A stretch of 64,000 nt of DNA from Opitutia bacterium (GTDB lineage Bacteria > Verrucomicrobiota > Verrucomicrobiia > Opitutales > Seribacteraceae), in contig PAZC01000024.1 of NCBI GenBank assembly GCA_002716045.1, positions 19,836 to 83,835 of the forward strand. The letters run 5' to 3'. The notes under the pieces are model-generated. The model was not told where the DNA came from. It ran no database searches and saw nothing but the letters and a program-made list of their open reading frames with translations. Positions within the stretch are counted from its first letter, which is position 1, and the number at the start of each line of letters is the position of its first letter. Of the stretch, positions 35,618-44,236 are shown in pieces. A program made the translations under genes and the position numbers.

Positions 35618-36916
35618 TTAGACGCGGTACCATTGCTTGCGGCGCTTTCGGTCGGTCAGTTTGTTGGCCTCGTCGTCGCCTTTGAACATTTCCTTCTTGG
35701 GGTCCCAGTCCAGTTCGCGTCGTAGTTCGTACCCGATGTTACAAAGTTGGCAAAGGGTGGCGGTGCGGTGACCGGCCTCAATGTGAGCCAGAGGTTGCTT
35801 GCCGTTGCGAATGCAGTCAATCCAGTCACCATGGTGGTTTTTGGGTCTGCGAATTTCCACACTTGCCTTGTATTCCTTGATGAGAGGAGCGGGATCTGAC
35901 TTCCATGGACCGCGATCCACCCAGATAGTGCCTTCTTCTCCGTAAAACACTGTTCCTCCTCGCCAGTCGGGCAGGCTGCCATGCACGACTTCGATGCCGT
36001 TGGCATAGAGGAGCTTCAATCCCTTTTCTCCGGATTTCGGTGGGATCACCTTGACTGGGCCAGTGTGGTCGGCATCCATGCCCCATTGGCCTATATCGAA
36101 GTGATGGGCGCCCATGTCAGCCAAGTAACCGTTGCAGTATTCGCGATAGGCTCGCCATCGGGGAAAGTGGTTGTGTACGTTGTCGGGGCAGAGTTCCTTG
36201 TTGTATCCGCGCACGGGGGCTGGGCCTTGCCAAGCATCCCAGTCGATGCCGGCAGGAATTTCTTGAGTGGGCAGATCACAAGGTTTCGGCGGGCCGCCTA
36301 CGCAGACTTGGATTTTCTTCAATTTACCGATGGCTCCGCTATGAATCATTTCCACGGTACGGCGAAATTTTCCTCCAAACTCGGTACGTTGCTGGCTGCC
36401 GGTCTGGAAGATCACTTTGTTCTCCTTTACGGCGTCGGCCATTGCACGGCCCTCTTTGATTGTAAGGGAAATGGGCTTTTCGCAATAAATATGCTTTCCG
36501 GCCCGGGCGGCCAGTATAGTGGGTTCGCCATGCCAGTGATCGGGTGTGGCGATAAGTACGGCGTCGACGTGTTTCTGAGCCAATAGTTCCCGGTAGTCTT
36601 TTGTGACGGTGAGGCCTTTCCATTTTCCCGCTGGTGTGTTTTTCGCGTAGTGGCCTTCTATTAGGTTTTTGGTGTGGTCACTTCTTACCTTGGCGACTTC
36701 CGCGAAACCGACAACTTGTGTTTCCGAGTTGCGAAGAAGTCGGTGGACGTGGCTTTTGCCTTGTTTGCCAGGTCCTATGACTGCCACGTTAACCCGATTG
36801 TTGGGAGCTTCGTCACCCTTGGCCGCCCAAATGCTCGAAGGTAATATAAAGGGGGCGGCCAGACTGGTTGATTTGATGAAGTTACGACGGGAAAGTTGTT
36901 CTTTTGTGACGCTCAT
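35618..36916 (-). CDS. Tat-exported Gfo/Idh/MocA-family oxidoreductase
   Basis: The 432-residue protein opens with a Tat signal (SRRNFIKSTSLAAPFILPSSIWA), so it is folded and cofactor-loaded before export. The Rossmann half has VNVAVIGPGKQGKSHV and the conserved EKPISLTIKEG lysine region; the C-terminal half is the Gfo/Idh/MocA alpha/beta domain (GPAPVRGYNKELCPDNVHNHFPRWRAYREYCNGYLADMGAHHFD). Such exported dehydrogenases are numerous in Planctomycetota and Verrucomicrobiota and act on sugars or their derivatives with NAD(P). The substrate is unknown. Confidence 0.92.
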   Translation of the reverse strand: MSVTKEQLSRRNFIKSTSLAAPFILPSSIWAAKGDEAPNNRVNVAVIGPGKQGKSHVHRLLRNSETQVVGFAEVAKVRSDHTKNLIEGHYAKNTPAGKWKGLTVTKDYRELLAQKHVDAVLIATPDHWHGEPTILAARAGKHIYCEKPISLTIKEGRAMADAVKENKVIFQTGSQQRTEFGGKFRRTVEMIHSGAIGKLKKIQVCVGGPPKPCDLPTQEIPAGIDWDAWQGPAPVRGYNKELCPDNVHNHFPRWRAYREYCNGYLADMGAHHFDIGQWGMDADHTGPVKVIPPKSGEKGLKLLYANGIEVVHGSLPDWRGGTVFYGEEGTIWVDRGPWKSDPAPLIKEYKASVEIRRPKNHHGDWIDCIRNGKQPLAHIEAGHRTATLCQLCNIGYELRRELDWDPKKEMFKGDDEANKLTDRKRRKQWYRV

Positions 36917-37048
36917 GTTAGTAGTCTGGAGAGAGGATAAGATTTGAATGAGGCGTTAACTGAATATCGGAAAGAGCGAGAAGGAAAGGGGAAAGTTCCA
37001 AAAGATCGTCAGATTCTTTGCCTGTTTCTCGTACTATTGTAAGTTGCC

Positions 37049-38360
37049 ATGAAATATTTAATATATCCGTTCGCCTTTCTTTTTATCTTTCTGAGTCCTT
37101 CGGTTTTTGCGGACGAGGGACTGCGAAACAGGCTCAAGGACGAACTTTCTCGAAACGGCGACCATTGGACTTACAACGATATAGAAGGCGGCTTTGCCGA
37201 GGCCAAGCGGACGGGAAAACCACTCTTCATTACCTTTCGTTGCGTGCCATGCGAGGCTTGCGAAGGCTTTGACGCAGAGGTTGCCAAGGGTAGCGAGCAG
37301 CTCATGGAGTTGGCTCGTAAAAAATTTGTCTGCGTGCGTCGAGTCGAGATGAAGGGAGTTGACCTTTCGCTCTTCCAGTTTGACAAGGACCTTAGTTGGG
37401 CCGCCATGTTCCTTAACGCCGACCGTACTATTTACGCGCGGTACGGCACCCAGTCGGCCGAAGGGGCCGATGCCTACAATTCTCTTGCTTCGCTAAAAAA
37501 GACCATGGAACGCGTGCTTGCCCTGCACGCTCGTTATCCCGGTAACGCCGCCATGCTGAAAGGCAAGACGGGTAGGCCTTTGCCGTATCGAACGGCCATG
37601 GAAATGCCTGGATTGAAGAACAAGGATAAGTATGCCCAGAAAACAGAGCGTCAGAACTGTATCCATTGCCACAACATTCATGATGCCGAGTATGCGTGGG
37701 CTCAGAAAAAGGGTAATTTTTCCATCCAGATGCTGTGGCGCTATCCATTGCCGGAGAACCTAGGCATACAAATCTAACGAGATGACGGCACCTTGGTGAA
37801 AAGCGTCAATCCTGGCTCTCCGGCATCTCAGGCGCGTCCGTGCAGGAGATGTCCTTTGGTATGCGGATGATCAGGTGTTGGCCTCGATTTCCGACCTGCA
37901 GTGGGTGTTGCATAACTTGTCCGGCGGCTCAACAAGCGTTACTCTTAGAGTGGGTAGGGCAGGCGTTTCCCAGACCATGGTTCTTCGTTTGCCGGTGAAT
38001 TGGAAGAAGACGGATTTTTCCTGGCGGGGTTCGATGTACTCGATCGACCCGAAGTTGGGCTTTTGGGCTGTTCCGCTTAAGCCAGAGGAGTTGGCCAAAC
38101 GGAAGATTCAGGTTCGGGGCAAGGCATTCGTCATCAAGTGGATCAACCACAGCTCGCCTGCTGGACGCGAGTTATTCAAAGCCGGGTTCAAGCAAAATGA
38201 CGTCCTCGTGGAGTATGCTGGCAAGCCCATTGACATGGATATGCGCGGCATGAATGCGGATCTCAAAACCAATTACAAAGTGGGCCAAAGGCTACCTCTG
38301 ACCGCGATCCGAGGGAGCAAGCGGATCGAGGCTCAAGTCAAGTTGGTTGCCAACGACTAA
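37049..38360 (+). pseudogene. Trx7/PDZ-domain protein gene, broken by a stop and a frameshift
   Basis: Two ORFs read as one protein. The first (37049-37777) has a signal peptide, a thioredoxin-like domain with FRCVPCEACEGFD, and a heme-type CIHCH motif, and ends at PLPENLGIQI before TAA. Reading on in that frame gives RDDGTLVKSVNPGSPASQA, the start of a PDZ domain. Around 37832-37842 the frame shifts by one base and continues as AGDVLWYADDQVLASISDLQWVLHN into the second ORF, which carries the rest of that PDZ domain and a second one (KAGFKQNDVLVEYAGKP). The intact family matches the Trx7/PDZ (seleno)proteins I know from Planctomycetota-type genomes; this copy has cysteine. The stop is TAA, so selenocysteine cannot explain it. 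Recent decay or assembly error are both possible. Confidence 0.75.
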
Positions 38361-38395
38361 CCTGATTGGATTGCCTGTTTGCAAGCTGGAGGCGA

Positions 38396-39805
38396 TCAAC
38401 CACCCTTTACACGCAATACGTTTCGCACTGAATCGAGGTAGCGCCCAACGTTATCGCGTGGTTTGAGCAACTGGGCTCGCTCCAGTAGTTTGACGGCTTC
38501 ACTGTACTTGGATTTCGCAACCAGCATCTGGGCATGTTCAACCAAGGCGTCGACTGTGGTTTCCTCCACCTTGGCTGCCCGCTCGAAATAAAAGCTTGCC
38601 TCCACGAAATCCTTTTTCTTTTTCCAGAAATAACGGCCGCGCATCAACAGGGCTTGGCCGTTGTTCGGCCGTACCTGAAGTATGGAGGCAAGAAAGGAAT
38701 CGGCCTTCTCTGCTTGTCCGCGGGCCAGGGAGACTCGAGCTCGCAAGGTCAGCAGGGCTAGTTTGTTTTCCTCTGTCAGCGCTTGGTTGAACTTCGCCTC
38801 AATGCGGTCTAAATAGTCGAATCCCTCTGCATAGGATCCTTTGTCAACCAGTATGTGAGCCACCCTAATGAAACGGGCGACGTCCAGGTTGCCTCGTTTC
38901 TCGAGGGCAGCTTGATAGGTGGAGAGCGCAAGGGCGGGGAGTTCCAGGTTATGATAAAGGTCGCCTAGCAGTAGGTATCCCCTGACGTCCAGTTCATCGA
39001 GTCGTCGCAAGGTTTCCAGGTTGATGGCGGCTTTCATGGGTTTGCCCAGGGCAACGTAGGCATTGGTTTGCGAAAGCCAGTAGAATGATTGATCAGGCTC
39101 TTTTTCGATTAACTCATCCAGCATGGCGACTGCTTCCGCATGCCTTTCGGTTTCAAGTAGACAGTTAACCAGTCCATTATGAGCGTCCCTCCCATCTGGA
39201 TTCCGAAGAATGGCTGCTCGATAGGCGTTTTCGGCGGAGGCGAACTTTTCTTGGTTCAAGTAGCAGTAGCCGAGCGCCACGAAGGCCACACCCTCGTTTT
39301 CGCCCAATGAAATGGCCTTGAGCAAGGCTTCGGTCGCTTCTTCGAAATGGCCTTGTTGCACCAAGACTAACCCCAGGTTCTTGTGCGCCCGCAGGAAACT
39401 TGGAAATTTTCCAATTGTCACTCGGTAGCCTTGAGCGGCCCGGGTGAGTTCTCCGTTTTGGAAATGCAAGGTGGCCAAGGTGAAGTCGAGGGCGGCGCTG
39501 GATTCTTGTTTGATCTCTTTTTGCAAGGTTTGAATGGCCGCTACGTGATCGTTCTGGGCCTGACTTACCACTTTGCGCAGTAGGTCCTGCTCCTTGCGGT
39601 CGACCTTGGGCTCGATTCCTGCCCGGAATCCATAATCTCCTACGAAGCTGCGGATAAAGCGCGGACTGCTCCAGAACTCCTGGCCCAAGACATGGCTAAT
39701 GGGAAGGAGTTCGGGCATATCTTTCTCTTGTGCCACCACTTGCTCCAGAGATGTTGGCCAAGCCAACGTCAATAAGACAGTCAGTTTCGGGAGGAAGTCC
39801 TTCAT
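38396..39805 (-). CDS. Secreted TPR-repeat protein of the Ton cluster
   Basis: The 469-residue protein has a signal peptide (LTVLLTLAWPTSLEQVVAQ) and about ten tetratricopeptide repeats, for example GELTRAAQGYRVTIGKFPSFLRAHKNLG and EKFASAENAYRAAILRNPDGRDAHNGL. It is likely periplasmic and may bind partner proteins of the Ton machinery. Its start overlaps the tonB stop by one base, making it the last gene of a seven-gene cluster. Similar TPR genes end related exbB/exbD/tonB clusters in other Gram-negative bacteria. Confidence 0.85.
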   Translation of the reverse strand: MKDFLPKLTVLLTLAWPTSLEQVVAQEKDMPELLPISHVLGQEFWSSPRFIRSFVGDYGFRAGIEPKVDRKEQDLLRKVVSQAQNDHVAAIQTLQKEIKQESSAALDFTLATLHFQNGELTRAAQGYRVTIGKFPSFLRAHKNLGLVLVQQGHFEEATEALLKAISLGENEGVAFVALGYCYLNQEKFASAENAYRAAILRNPDGRDAHNGLVNCLLETERHAEAVAMLDELIEKEPDQSFYWLSQTNAYVALGKPMKAAINLETLRRLDELDVRGYLLLGDLYHNLELPALALSTYQAALEKRGNLDVARFIRVAHILVDKGSYAEGFDYLDRIEAKFNQALTEENKLALLTLRARVSLARGQAEKADSFLASILQVRPNNGQALLMRGRYFWKKKKDFVEASFYFERAAKVEETTVDALVEHAQMLVAKSKYSEAVKLLERAQLLKPRDNVGRYLDSVRNVLRVKGG

Positions 39806-40479
39806 CAGTCGACGATGGTGAAGCGAACAGGCAACACGAATTGGGTTTTCACAGGCTTTCCATTGTAGGTCGGGACCGTGTATGGAGTGTCCTCGGCCGC
39901 TTCGATCGAGGGAGGGGCAAAGTCGGCGTGGCTGGCTGAAATCAGGCTTTCGACTCGCAGCACGCCTTTCTCGTCAATTTGGACAAGCAGGCGCACTTCC
40001 CCTTGAATTCCCTTGCGCTTGAGATGCGCAGGGTATCGCAACCTGCTTTTCCGTAGAGCAACTGGTCGCTGGTCCAATTGATGGAGTTCGAAAACAAGGT
40101 CACCATCGAAGTCTGCGCTACGAGCAAACTGGTCGATAGTGAATGCCGAGCGGAATTCCCCCGGACCTACGGCCAAGGAAGCTTCCAAGGCTTGGAGGGA
40201 GAGCTTCGGCCTTTCCGGTTTCATTTCCTTCGGCTTGGGGGCATCCTTTTTTGCTTCTTCGATTTTCTTTTCCAACTTTGGCTTGGGAGGCGGAGGCTTG
40301 GCCAATTCCACCCAGTCAATTTTTCTTACGTCCCATAATTCTCCTTGCGCTAGTTGTGAAAAGGGGAGCAGGAGGAAAGTCAAAAGGGTGGCAACTATCG
40401 AGGCCAGCACGCTCGGCATTAAGTTGCCAGTTGGCATTAGGCCATCTGGTTCGCTGTCGCCTTTGTGACGTTTCTTCAT
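39805..40479 (-). CDS. tonB: TonB-family energy transducer
   Basis: The 224-residue protein has an N-terminal transmembrane segment (VLASIVATLLTFLLLPF), a proline/lysine/glutamate-rich linker (KPPPPKPKLEKKIEEAKKDAPKPKEMKPERPK), and a C-terminal TonB domain (RYPAHLKRKGIQGEVRLLVQIDEKGVLRVESLISASHADF). It would carry proton-motive energy from the ExbB/ExbD complex to outer-membrane receptors. It overlaps the TPR gene by one base and is four bases from exbD. The usual SxxxH motif of TonB's anchor helix is not obvious. Confidence 0.9.
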   Translation of the reverse strand: MKKRHKGDSEPDGLMPTGNLMPSVLASIVATLLTFLLLPFSQLAQGELWDVRKIDWVELAKPPPPKPKLEKKIEEAKKDAPKPKEMKPERPKLSLQALEASLAVGPGEFRSAFTIDQFARSADFDGDLVFELHQLDQRPVALRKSRLRYPAHLKRKGIQGEVRLLVQIDEKGVLRVESLISASHADFAPPSIEAAEDTPYTVPTYNGKPVKTQFVLPVRFTIVD

Positions 40480-40483
40480 CCTG

Positions 40484-40882
40484 TTATTTGACTGCAGCTA
40501 ATTTCACCGCTTTGGCTCCGGCCCCAAGAGCGGCATCCATCACCCGGACTGCCAAGCCGGCGCGAGCGCCTTCTTCCACTCGGAGCAAGACCGGTTGTGG
40601 TTTGCCGGTGGACGCGGTGCTTACCACGCCGCCCACACCTCCAATGCCTAGTTCGCGCCCGTCGCGCAACACTTGTCCTTGGGCAGTTAGATCTAAAATC
40701 AAGGGTTCATCCAACTTTCTCTTTGGGTCGGAAGTGTCTTGATGGTGGGACGTGAGTCCGACCTCATTGACGAAGGAAGTGGCCACGATGAAGAAGATGA
40801 GCAGAATGAATACCATGTCGATCAGGGGCGAAACGTTGATTTCAACTGTTTCCTGACGGTATTTGGAAAGGCGGTGTTTCAC
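40484..40882 (-). CDS. exbD: ExbD-family biopolymer transporter (second copy)
   Basis: The 132-residue protein has a single transmembrane helix with the proton-relay aspartate in VSPLIDMVFILLIFFIVATSF, followed by a periplasmic domain (LDLTAQGQVLRDGRELG). The track's long ORF adds 32 residues with no matching sequence; a GTG start at 40882 with AAGGA upstream fits the family. Two ExbD genes lie in tandem here, so the pump may be a heteromeric ExbB/ExbD complex. Confidence 0.88.
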   Translation of the reverse strand: MKHRLSKYRQETVEINVSPLIDMVFILLIFFIVATSFVNEVGLTSHHQDTSDPKRKLDEPLILDLTAQGQVLRDGRELGIGGVGGVVSTASTGKPQPVLLRVEEGARAGLAVRVMDAALGAGAKAVKLAAVK

Positions 40883-40892
40883 GATCAATTCC

Positions 40893-41294
40893 TTATGGTT
40901 TTCGCGTGGCCACGCTGACCGGGGCTCCGGCCAAACGAGCTTCTCGTATGATGCGCGCCAACTGGGCGCCGTTGGCATCCCGGTCGACTTGCACGATAAC
41001 CGGAACGTCCACGTCGCGCCGCAATTCCTCGACCAGTGGTTTTACCTGGGCCAACGGAATCGTTTCGCCACCGTAATGAATGAGGTCATTGTCGGCCAAG
41101 GCGAACAGAATGCTGTTCTTGCGCAGATCATCGATTGTTCTGGCTGAGGGTCTCTCCACTTGCACACCCGGTATTTTCACGAAGGTGGCCGACACGATGA
41201 AGAAAATGAGGAGAATGAACACGACGTCGATCAAGGGCGAAACGTTGACCGATTCGATTTCCTCGCGCTTCAGTACTTTTCTACGCAATTTCAT
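40893..41294 (-). CDS. exbD: ExbD-family biopolymer transporter (first copy)
   Basis: The 133-residue protein starts MKLRRKVLKREEIESVNVSPLIDVVFILLIFFIVSATFV, which carries the conserved intramembrane aspartate, and continues with a periplasmic ExbD domain containing VPVIVQVDRDANGAQLARIIREARLAG. The start chosen (41294) overlaps the ExbB stop by 14 bases; a GTG at 41309 is an alternative. It precedes the second exbD copy by ten bases. Confidence 0.9.
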   Translation of the reverse strand: MKLRRKVLKREEIESVNVSPLIDVVFILLIFFIVSATFVKIPGVQVERPSARTIDDLRKNSILFALADNDLIHYGGETIPLAQVKPLVEELRRDVDVPVIVQVDRDANGAQLARIIREARLAGAPVSVATRKP

Positions 41295-41904
41295 TTGAAA
41301 TTGAGTCACGAGATGCCATTTGCCGTATGGCGTGGCTTTCCAACAGCCTAAGCAGGTGCAGCCATTCGGATCGACGTCGGGAGACCAAGTGTAGCAAAAC
41401 GTAAGCCGGTATAGCGATCAGCAGGCCCGCTTGGGTAGTCACGAGAGCTTCGGAAATTCCTCCCGAGACCAAGTCCATTTTGCGTCCCAAGTCAAGCGTC
41501 AGACCGCGAAAGGTTGCCAACATGCCATCCACCGTGCCCAGAAGTCCCAACAGCGGGGCAGCGCTGACAAGAGCCAGAAGAAAGCGAATTCTACGGTTGA
41601 GCGTTCGGGCTGTTTCACTGCGAATATTTTGGAATCGTCTACGCGTCTCCTCGCGATTCTTTCCCGTGGACAGGCAATGCCTGATAATTTCCCCGATGGC
41701 CCCACCGATTGCTTCTTGTTTCTCGACCAAGTCGTGAGGCGATGCTTTGCGTATTTCGGTGGGCATCATACGGCTCAGTCGAAAGAGTAGCTCGAAGGCT
41801 ACGAAATAGGCATAGAGGGACAGCAGAAACAATGGCAGCATAAGCGAGCCTCCTTTTTCCCAGGTGCTCCACGCCTGTGTCCAAATGTCAATCTCCGGAT
41901 TCAT
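41281..41904 (-). CDS. exbB: ExbB/TolQ/MotA-family proton channel subunit
   Basis: The 207-residue protein has the ExbB signature in LVSAAPLLGLLGTVDGMLATFRGL and GGISEALVTTQAGLLIAIPAYVLLH, the transmembrane helices lining the proton path. The N-terminal helix is LMLPLFLLSLYAYFVAFELLF. The start at 41904 removes 22 non-conserved residues of the longer ORF and overlaps the upstream long ExbB gene by 17 bases. It would form the stator with the two ExbD proteins. Confidence 0.9.
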   Translation of the reverse strand: MNPEIDIWTQAWSTWEKGGSLMLPLFLLSLYAYFVAFELLFRLSRMMPTEIRKASPHDLVEKQEAIGGAIGEIIRHCLSTGKNREETRRRFQNIRSETARTLNRRIRFLLALVSAAPLLGLLGTVDGMLATFRGLTLDLGRKMDLVSGGISEALVTTQAGLLIAIPAYVLLHLVSRRRSEWLHLLRLLESHAIRQMASRDSISNEIA

Positions 41905-43324
41905 TCGCGGGTGTTTCAGTTGCAATTTCTTTCTTGGCGTTGGCTGCCAAGTTGACGAATCCCGAGGCAAAGCTTTCCATCTTGGCTATTATTCCTTGTA
42001 CCCTGCGGGAGAGCAGAGCATGGACAATCAGGGCTGGTATGGCTGTGATCAAACCGAATTTTGTCGTCACCAGGGCTTCGGAGATACCTCTTGATAGCTC
42101 TGAATTTTCCGGATTGGCAAAGTGAGTGAGTTGCTGAAAGACATCAATCATGCCGGTGACGGTTCCCAATAGCCCGAGCAAGGGTGCCGCCGCCGCCGTG
42201 ACAGCTACGACCGGAAGCCATTTTTCCAGTCTAGCCTGGGCCTCGATGATTTGTTCATAGAGAACTTCCTCCAAAATTTCAGCGGATTTCCCCAAGTTTG
42301 CGCGGGCTGCTTTGGGCAAGGCCATAAATGGCATGCCGTACTTGCCTTCCAGGTCAGGTTGACCAGAGGGGTGCCGAACTGACAGGATTTGCCACGCTTT
42401 GCAAAGGGCGATCAAGGTGGACAAGAGAGCAAAGCCGAGGATCGGAAAAATCCAGACCCCTCCCTTTGCGAGTTCCTCCACCAAGGTGGGTTCGCTACTG
42501 GCCAACACGATGGCTTTCCCCAAGGTCGGGTCAAGTGGCAGGGTGATCGAGCCACCTTTCTTCTGCGTGACCGCGCCCCTGATGGTCTCTGCGATCTTGT
42601 CGGGGGTTTGCAACACCCTGGAAGAACGAGATCTCGAGAGGGAGGCCGGGTCCAATGACACACCGTTTGAAACCTCGCTACGACGGGAAAACTCAACCAC
42701 GCCGGAGGCATTCGATTCTGAGCTGGCAAAGTAGGTGGCAGGACCCAGCGAAAGAAAGTCGCCTAGTTCCTCGACGTCATCATTCGGGGTGACTGCTCGC
42801 CCCGTGAATCGTATGCCGCCATAACTTTGCTTGAGACGGTCGGCCGACATCTTGGCCAAGTCGAACTGCGGGCTAATTTCGCCCCAAGATTCATCATCTG
42901 GATCTTTTTCCGAATCAGAGAAAAGAATCTTTTTTACTGGTTCTCTTCGCAGTTCTCGCTCGGGAGAACTCAAGCCATCGAACCAACTACGGTTATATTC
43001 GCTTAGCAAGGACAGGGCGGCTTCCAAGTCGCCTTCGATTTCCTCGACTTCATCTTCGAGTTCTGCAAGCGAGGATTCCTGATTGTCCCGCAGGCGCAAT
43101 CTCCGATCGAATTCCTTCCGCTTGGACCGGGCGCTTTCCTCCAGAGAAATGGCTTCCCTTGCCATGGGGGTCTTCTCCAGTTGGTGCTCATTTCGTTGCT
43201 TGGCTAGACGCGCCAAGGCATCTTTCAGGTCACGTTTGGCAGAAGCTTCGACTTCGTCCAAGGTAGCTGCGGTCAAGCCCGGTTGGAGAAGGCAAGAGAT
43301 TCCGAATATAAGAGCAAACCTCAT
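41888..43324 (-). CDS. Long MotA/TolQ/ExbB-family protein with N-terminal coiled-coil extension
   Basis: The 478-residue protein starts with a signal peptide (ALIFGISCLLQPGLTAA), then a charged, coiled-coil-rich periplasmic region of about 250 residues (NQESSLAELEDEVEEIEGDLEAAL), and ends with a TolQ/ExbB-type membrane domain (VTAAAAPLLGLLGTVTGMIDVFQQL and GISEALVTTKFGLITAIPALIVHAL). Long proteins of this kind accompany DUF3450 genes in Ton clusters of other Gram-negatives. It begins directly after the DUF3450 stop. It likely adds a periplasmic sensing or wall-contact arm to the pump. Confidence 0.88.
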   Translation of the reverse strand: MRFALIFGISCLLQPGLTAATLDEVEASAKRDLKDALARLAKQRNEHQLEKTPMAREAISLEESARSKRKEFDRRLRLRDNQESSLAELEDEVEEIEGDLEAALSLLSEYNRSWFDGLSSPERELRREPVKKILFSDSEKDPDDESWGEISPQFDLAKMSADRLKQSYGGIRFTGRAVTPNDDVEELGDFLSLGPATYFASSESNASGVVEFSRRSEVSNGVSLDPASLSRSRSSRVLQTPDKIAETIRGAVTQKKGGSITLPLDPTLGKAIVLASSEPTLVEELAKGGVWIFPILGFALLSTLIALCKAWQILSVRHPSGQPDLEGKYGMPFMALPKAARANLGKSAEILEEVLYEQIIEAQARLEKWLPVVAVTAAAAPLLGLLGTVTGMIDVFQQLTHFANPENSELSRGISEALVTTKFGLITAIPALIVHALLSRRVQGIIAKMESFASGFVNLAANAKKEIATETPANESGD

Positions 43325-44104
43325 TTATTCCTTCTTCTCGATTGGTCTAGCCTTGCTGGGAATTGGCAGTTCCACGAAGGTAGCCATTGCCCGTTTGTTT
43401 CGAATGGCGACCGCTTCTTTCACCTTGCTTGCCAAGCCGTCGTCTTGTGTCCAGTTCCAACCATCTTTTCCTGGTATGCCATAACCGGCAGTGGTGGCTG
43501 CTGCGTTTACGAAATAGCCTACGGAAAAGCCGTAGTAGAGCACTTGGAACTCACGAGTCTTGCCGCCTATGGTGAATTTCTGCTTCTCCAAGTTGACGCC
43601 TTGTTGAAAGAGGTTTGCTGCCTGGAGTACTGCGACCACGTTTTCCAGCCGTTCGCGCAAGGAGAACTTGCTCGATCTCTTGGGATCTTGAATGGCTTCG
43701 GCGAAACGCGCCACCCGGTCACGCAAAGGGCTTGGGAAAGCCGGTAGCAATTCCTGGGCTCTGAGCTCCAGCGAATCAATTTTCTCGGCCAGCACTTCAA
43801 CTGCATCCTTCGCTTTCAGGTGCCGTTTGTTAAGGTTTGCCCGATGGAGCGAGACGTCAGCCATTTCCGCTTCCGATTTGGCCAGATTTTTATCCAGCGA
43901 TTCATTTTCTACCTTGAGCGTGGCAATTAGGTCCTTGAGCAATTCGCGGTCCGCGTCCCAGTCAGCCTTTTCCGAGGAAATGATCCGTTCGGTTTCCACC
44001 CACTCCGCAATAAGTTGACGGGCACCCTTGACTTCAGAGCAAGCGAACCAACAGGGAAGAGTGATTCCCGCGAAGATAACCGCAAAGGTTCTAGAATTGT
44101 TCAT
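43325..44104 (-). CDS. DUF3450-family periplasmic protein
   Basis: The 259-residue protein has a signal peptide (MNNSRTFAVIFAGITLPCWFACSEV, possibly lipobox-like WFAC) and a long coiled coil with DUF3450-like sequence (SEKADWDADRELLKDLIATLKVENESLDKNL, then LQAANLFQQGVNLEKQKFTIGGKTREFQVLYYGFSVGYFV). It is the first gene of the Ton cluster. The function is unknown, but the position next to the long ExbB gene is conserved in other phyla. The start at 44104 is preferred over the longer ORF start. Confidence 0.85.
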   Translation of the reverse strand: MNNSRTFAVIFAGITLPCWFACSEVKGARQLIAEWVETERIISSEKADWDADRELLKDLIATLKVENESLDKNLAKSEAEMADVSLHRANLNKRHLKAKDAVEVLAEKIDSLELRAQELLPAFPSPLRDRVARFAEAIQDPKRSSKFSLRERLENVVAVLQAANLFQQGVNLEKQKFTIGGKTREFQVLYYGFSVGYFVNAAATTAGYGIPGKDGWNWTQDDGLASKVKEAVAIRNKRAMATFVELPIPSKARPIEKKE

Positions 44105-44236
44105 GCAAAGCACCGGTGAAGGGATAAAGCTTGTGATCTTGAATTTTCCGTGAACTGCACTTTGGGTCAACCATTTCTGAGAAAGAGTCTCAATAAAGTC
44201 CTTGTCGGGTTATTCCGTAAAGCGAGCGCAAAGAAT

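Noticed and set aside
37775-37777. Selenocysteine readthrough in the Trx7/PDZ gene
   Set aside because: The codon is TAA, not TGA, and a frameshift follows, so recoding cannot restore the protein.
44165-44170. Possible -35 box upstream of the Ton cluster
   Set aside because: TTGACC is present but no acceptable -10 box lies at 16-18 bases, so no promoter is claimed.
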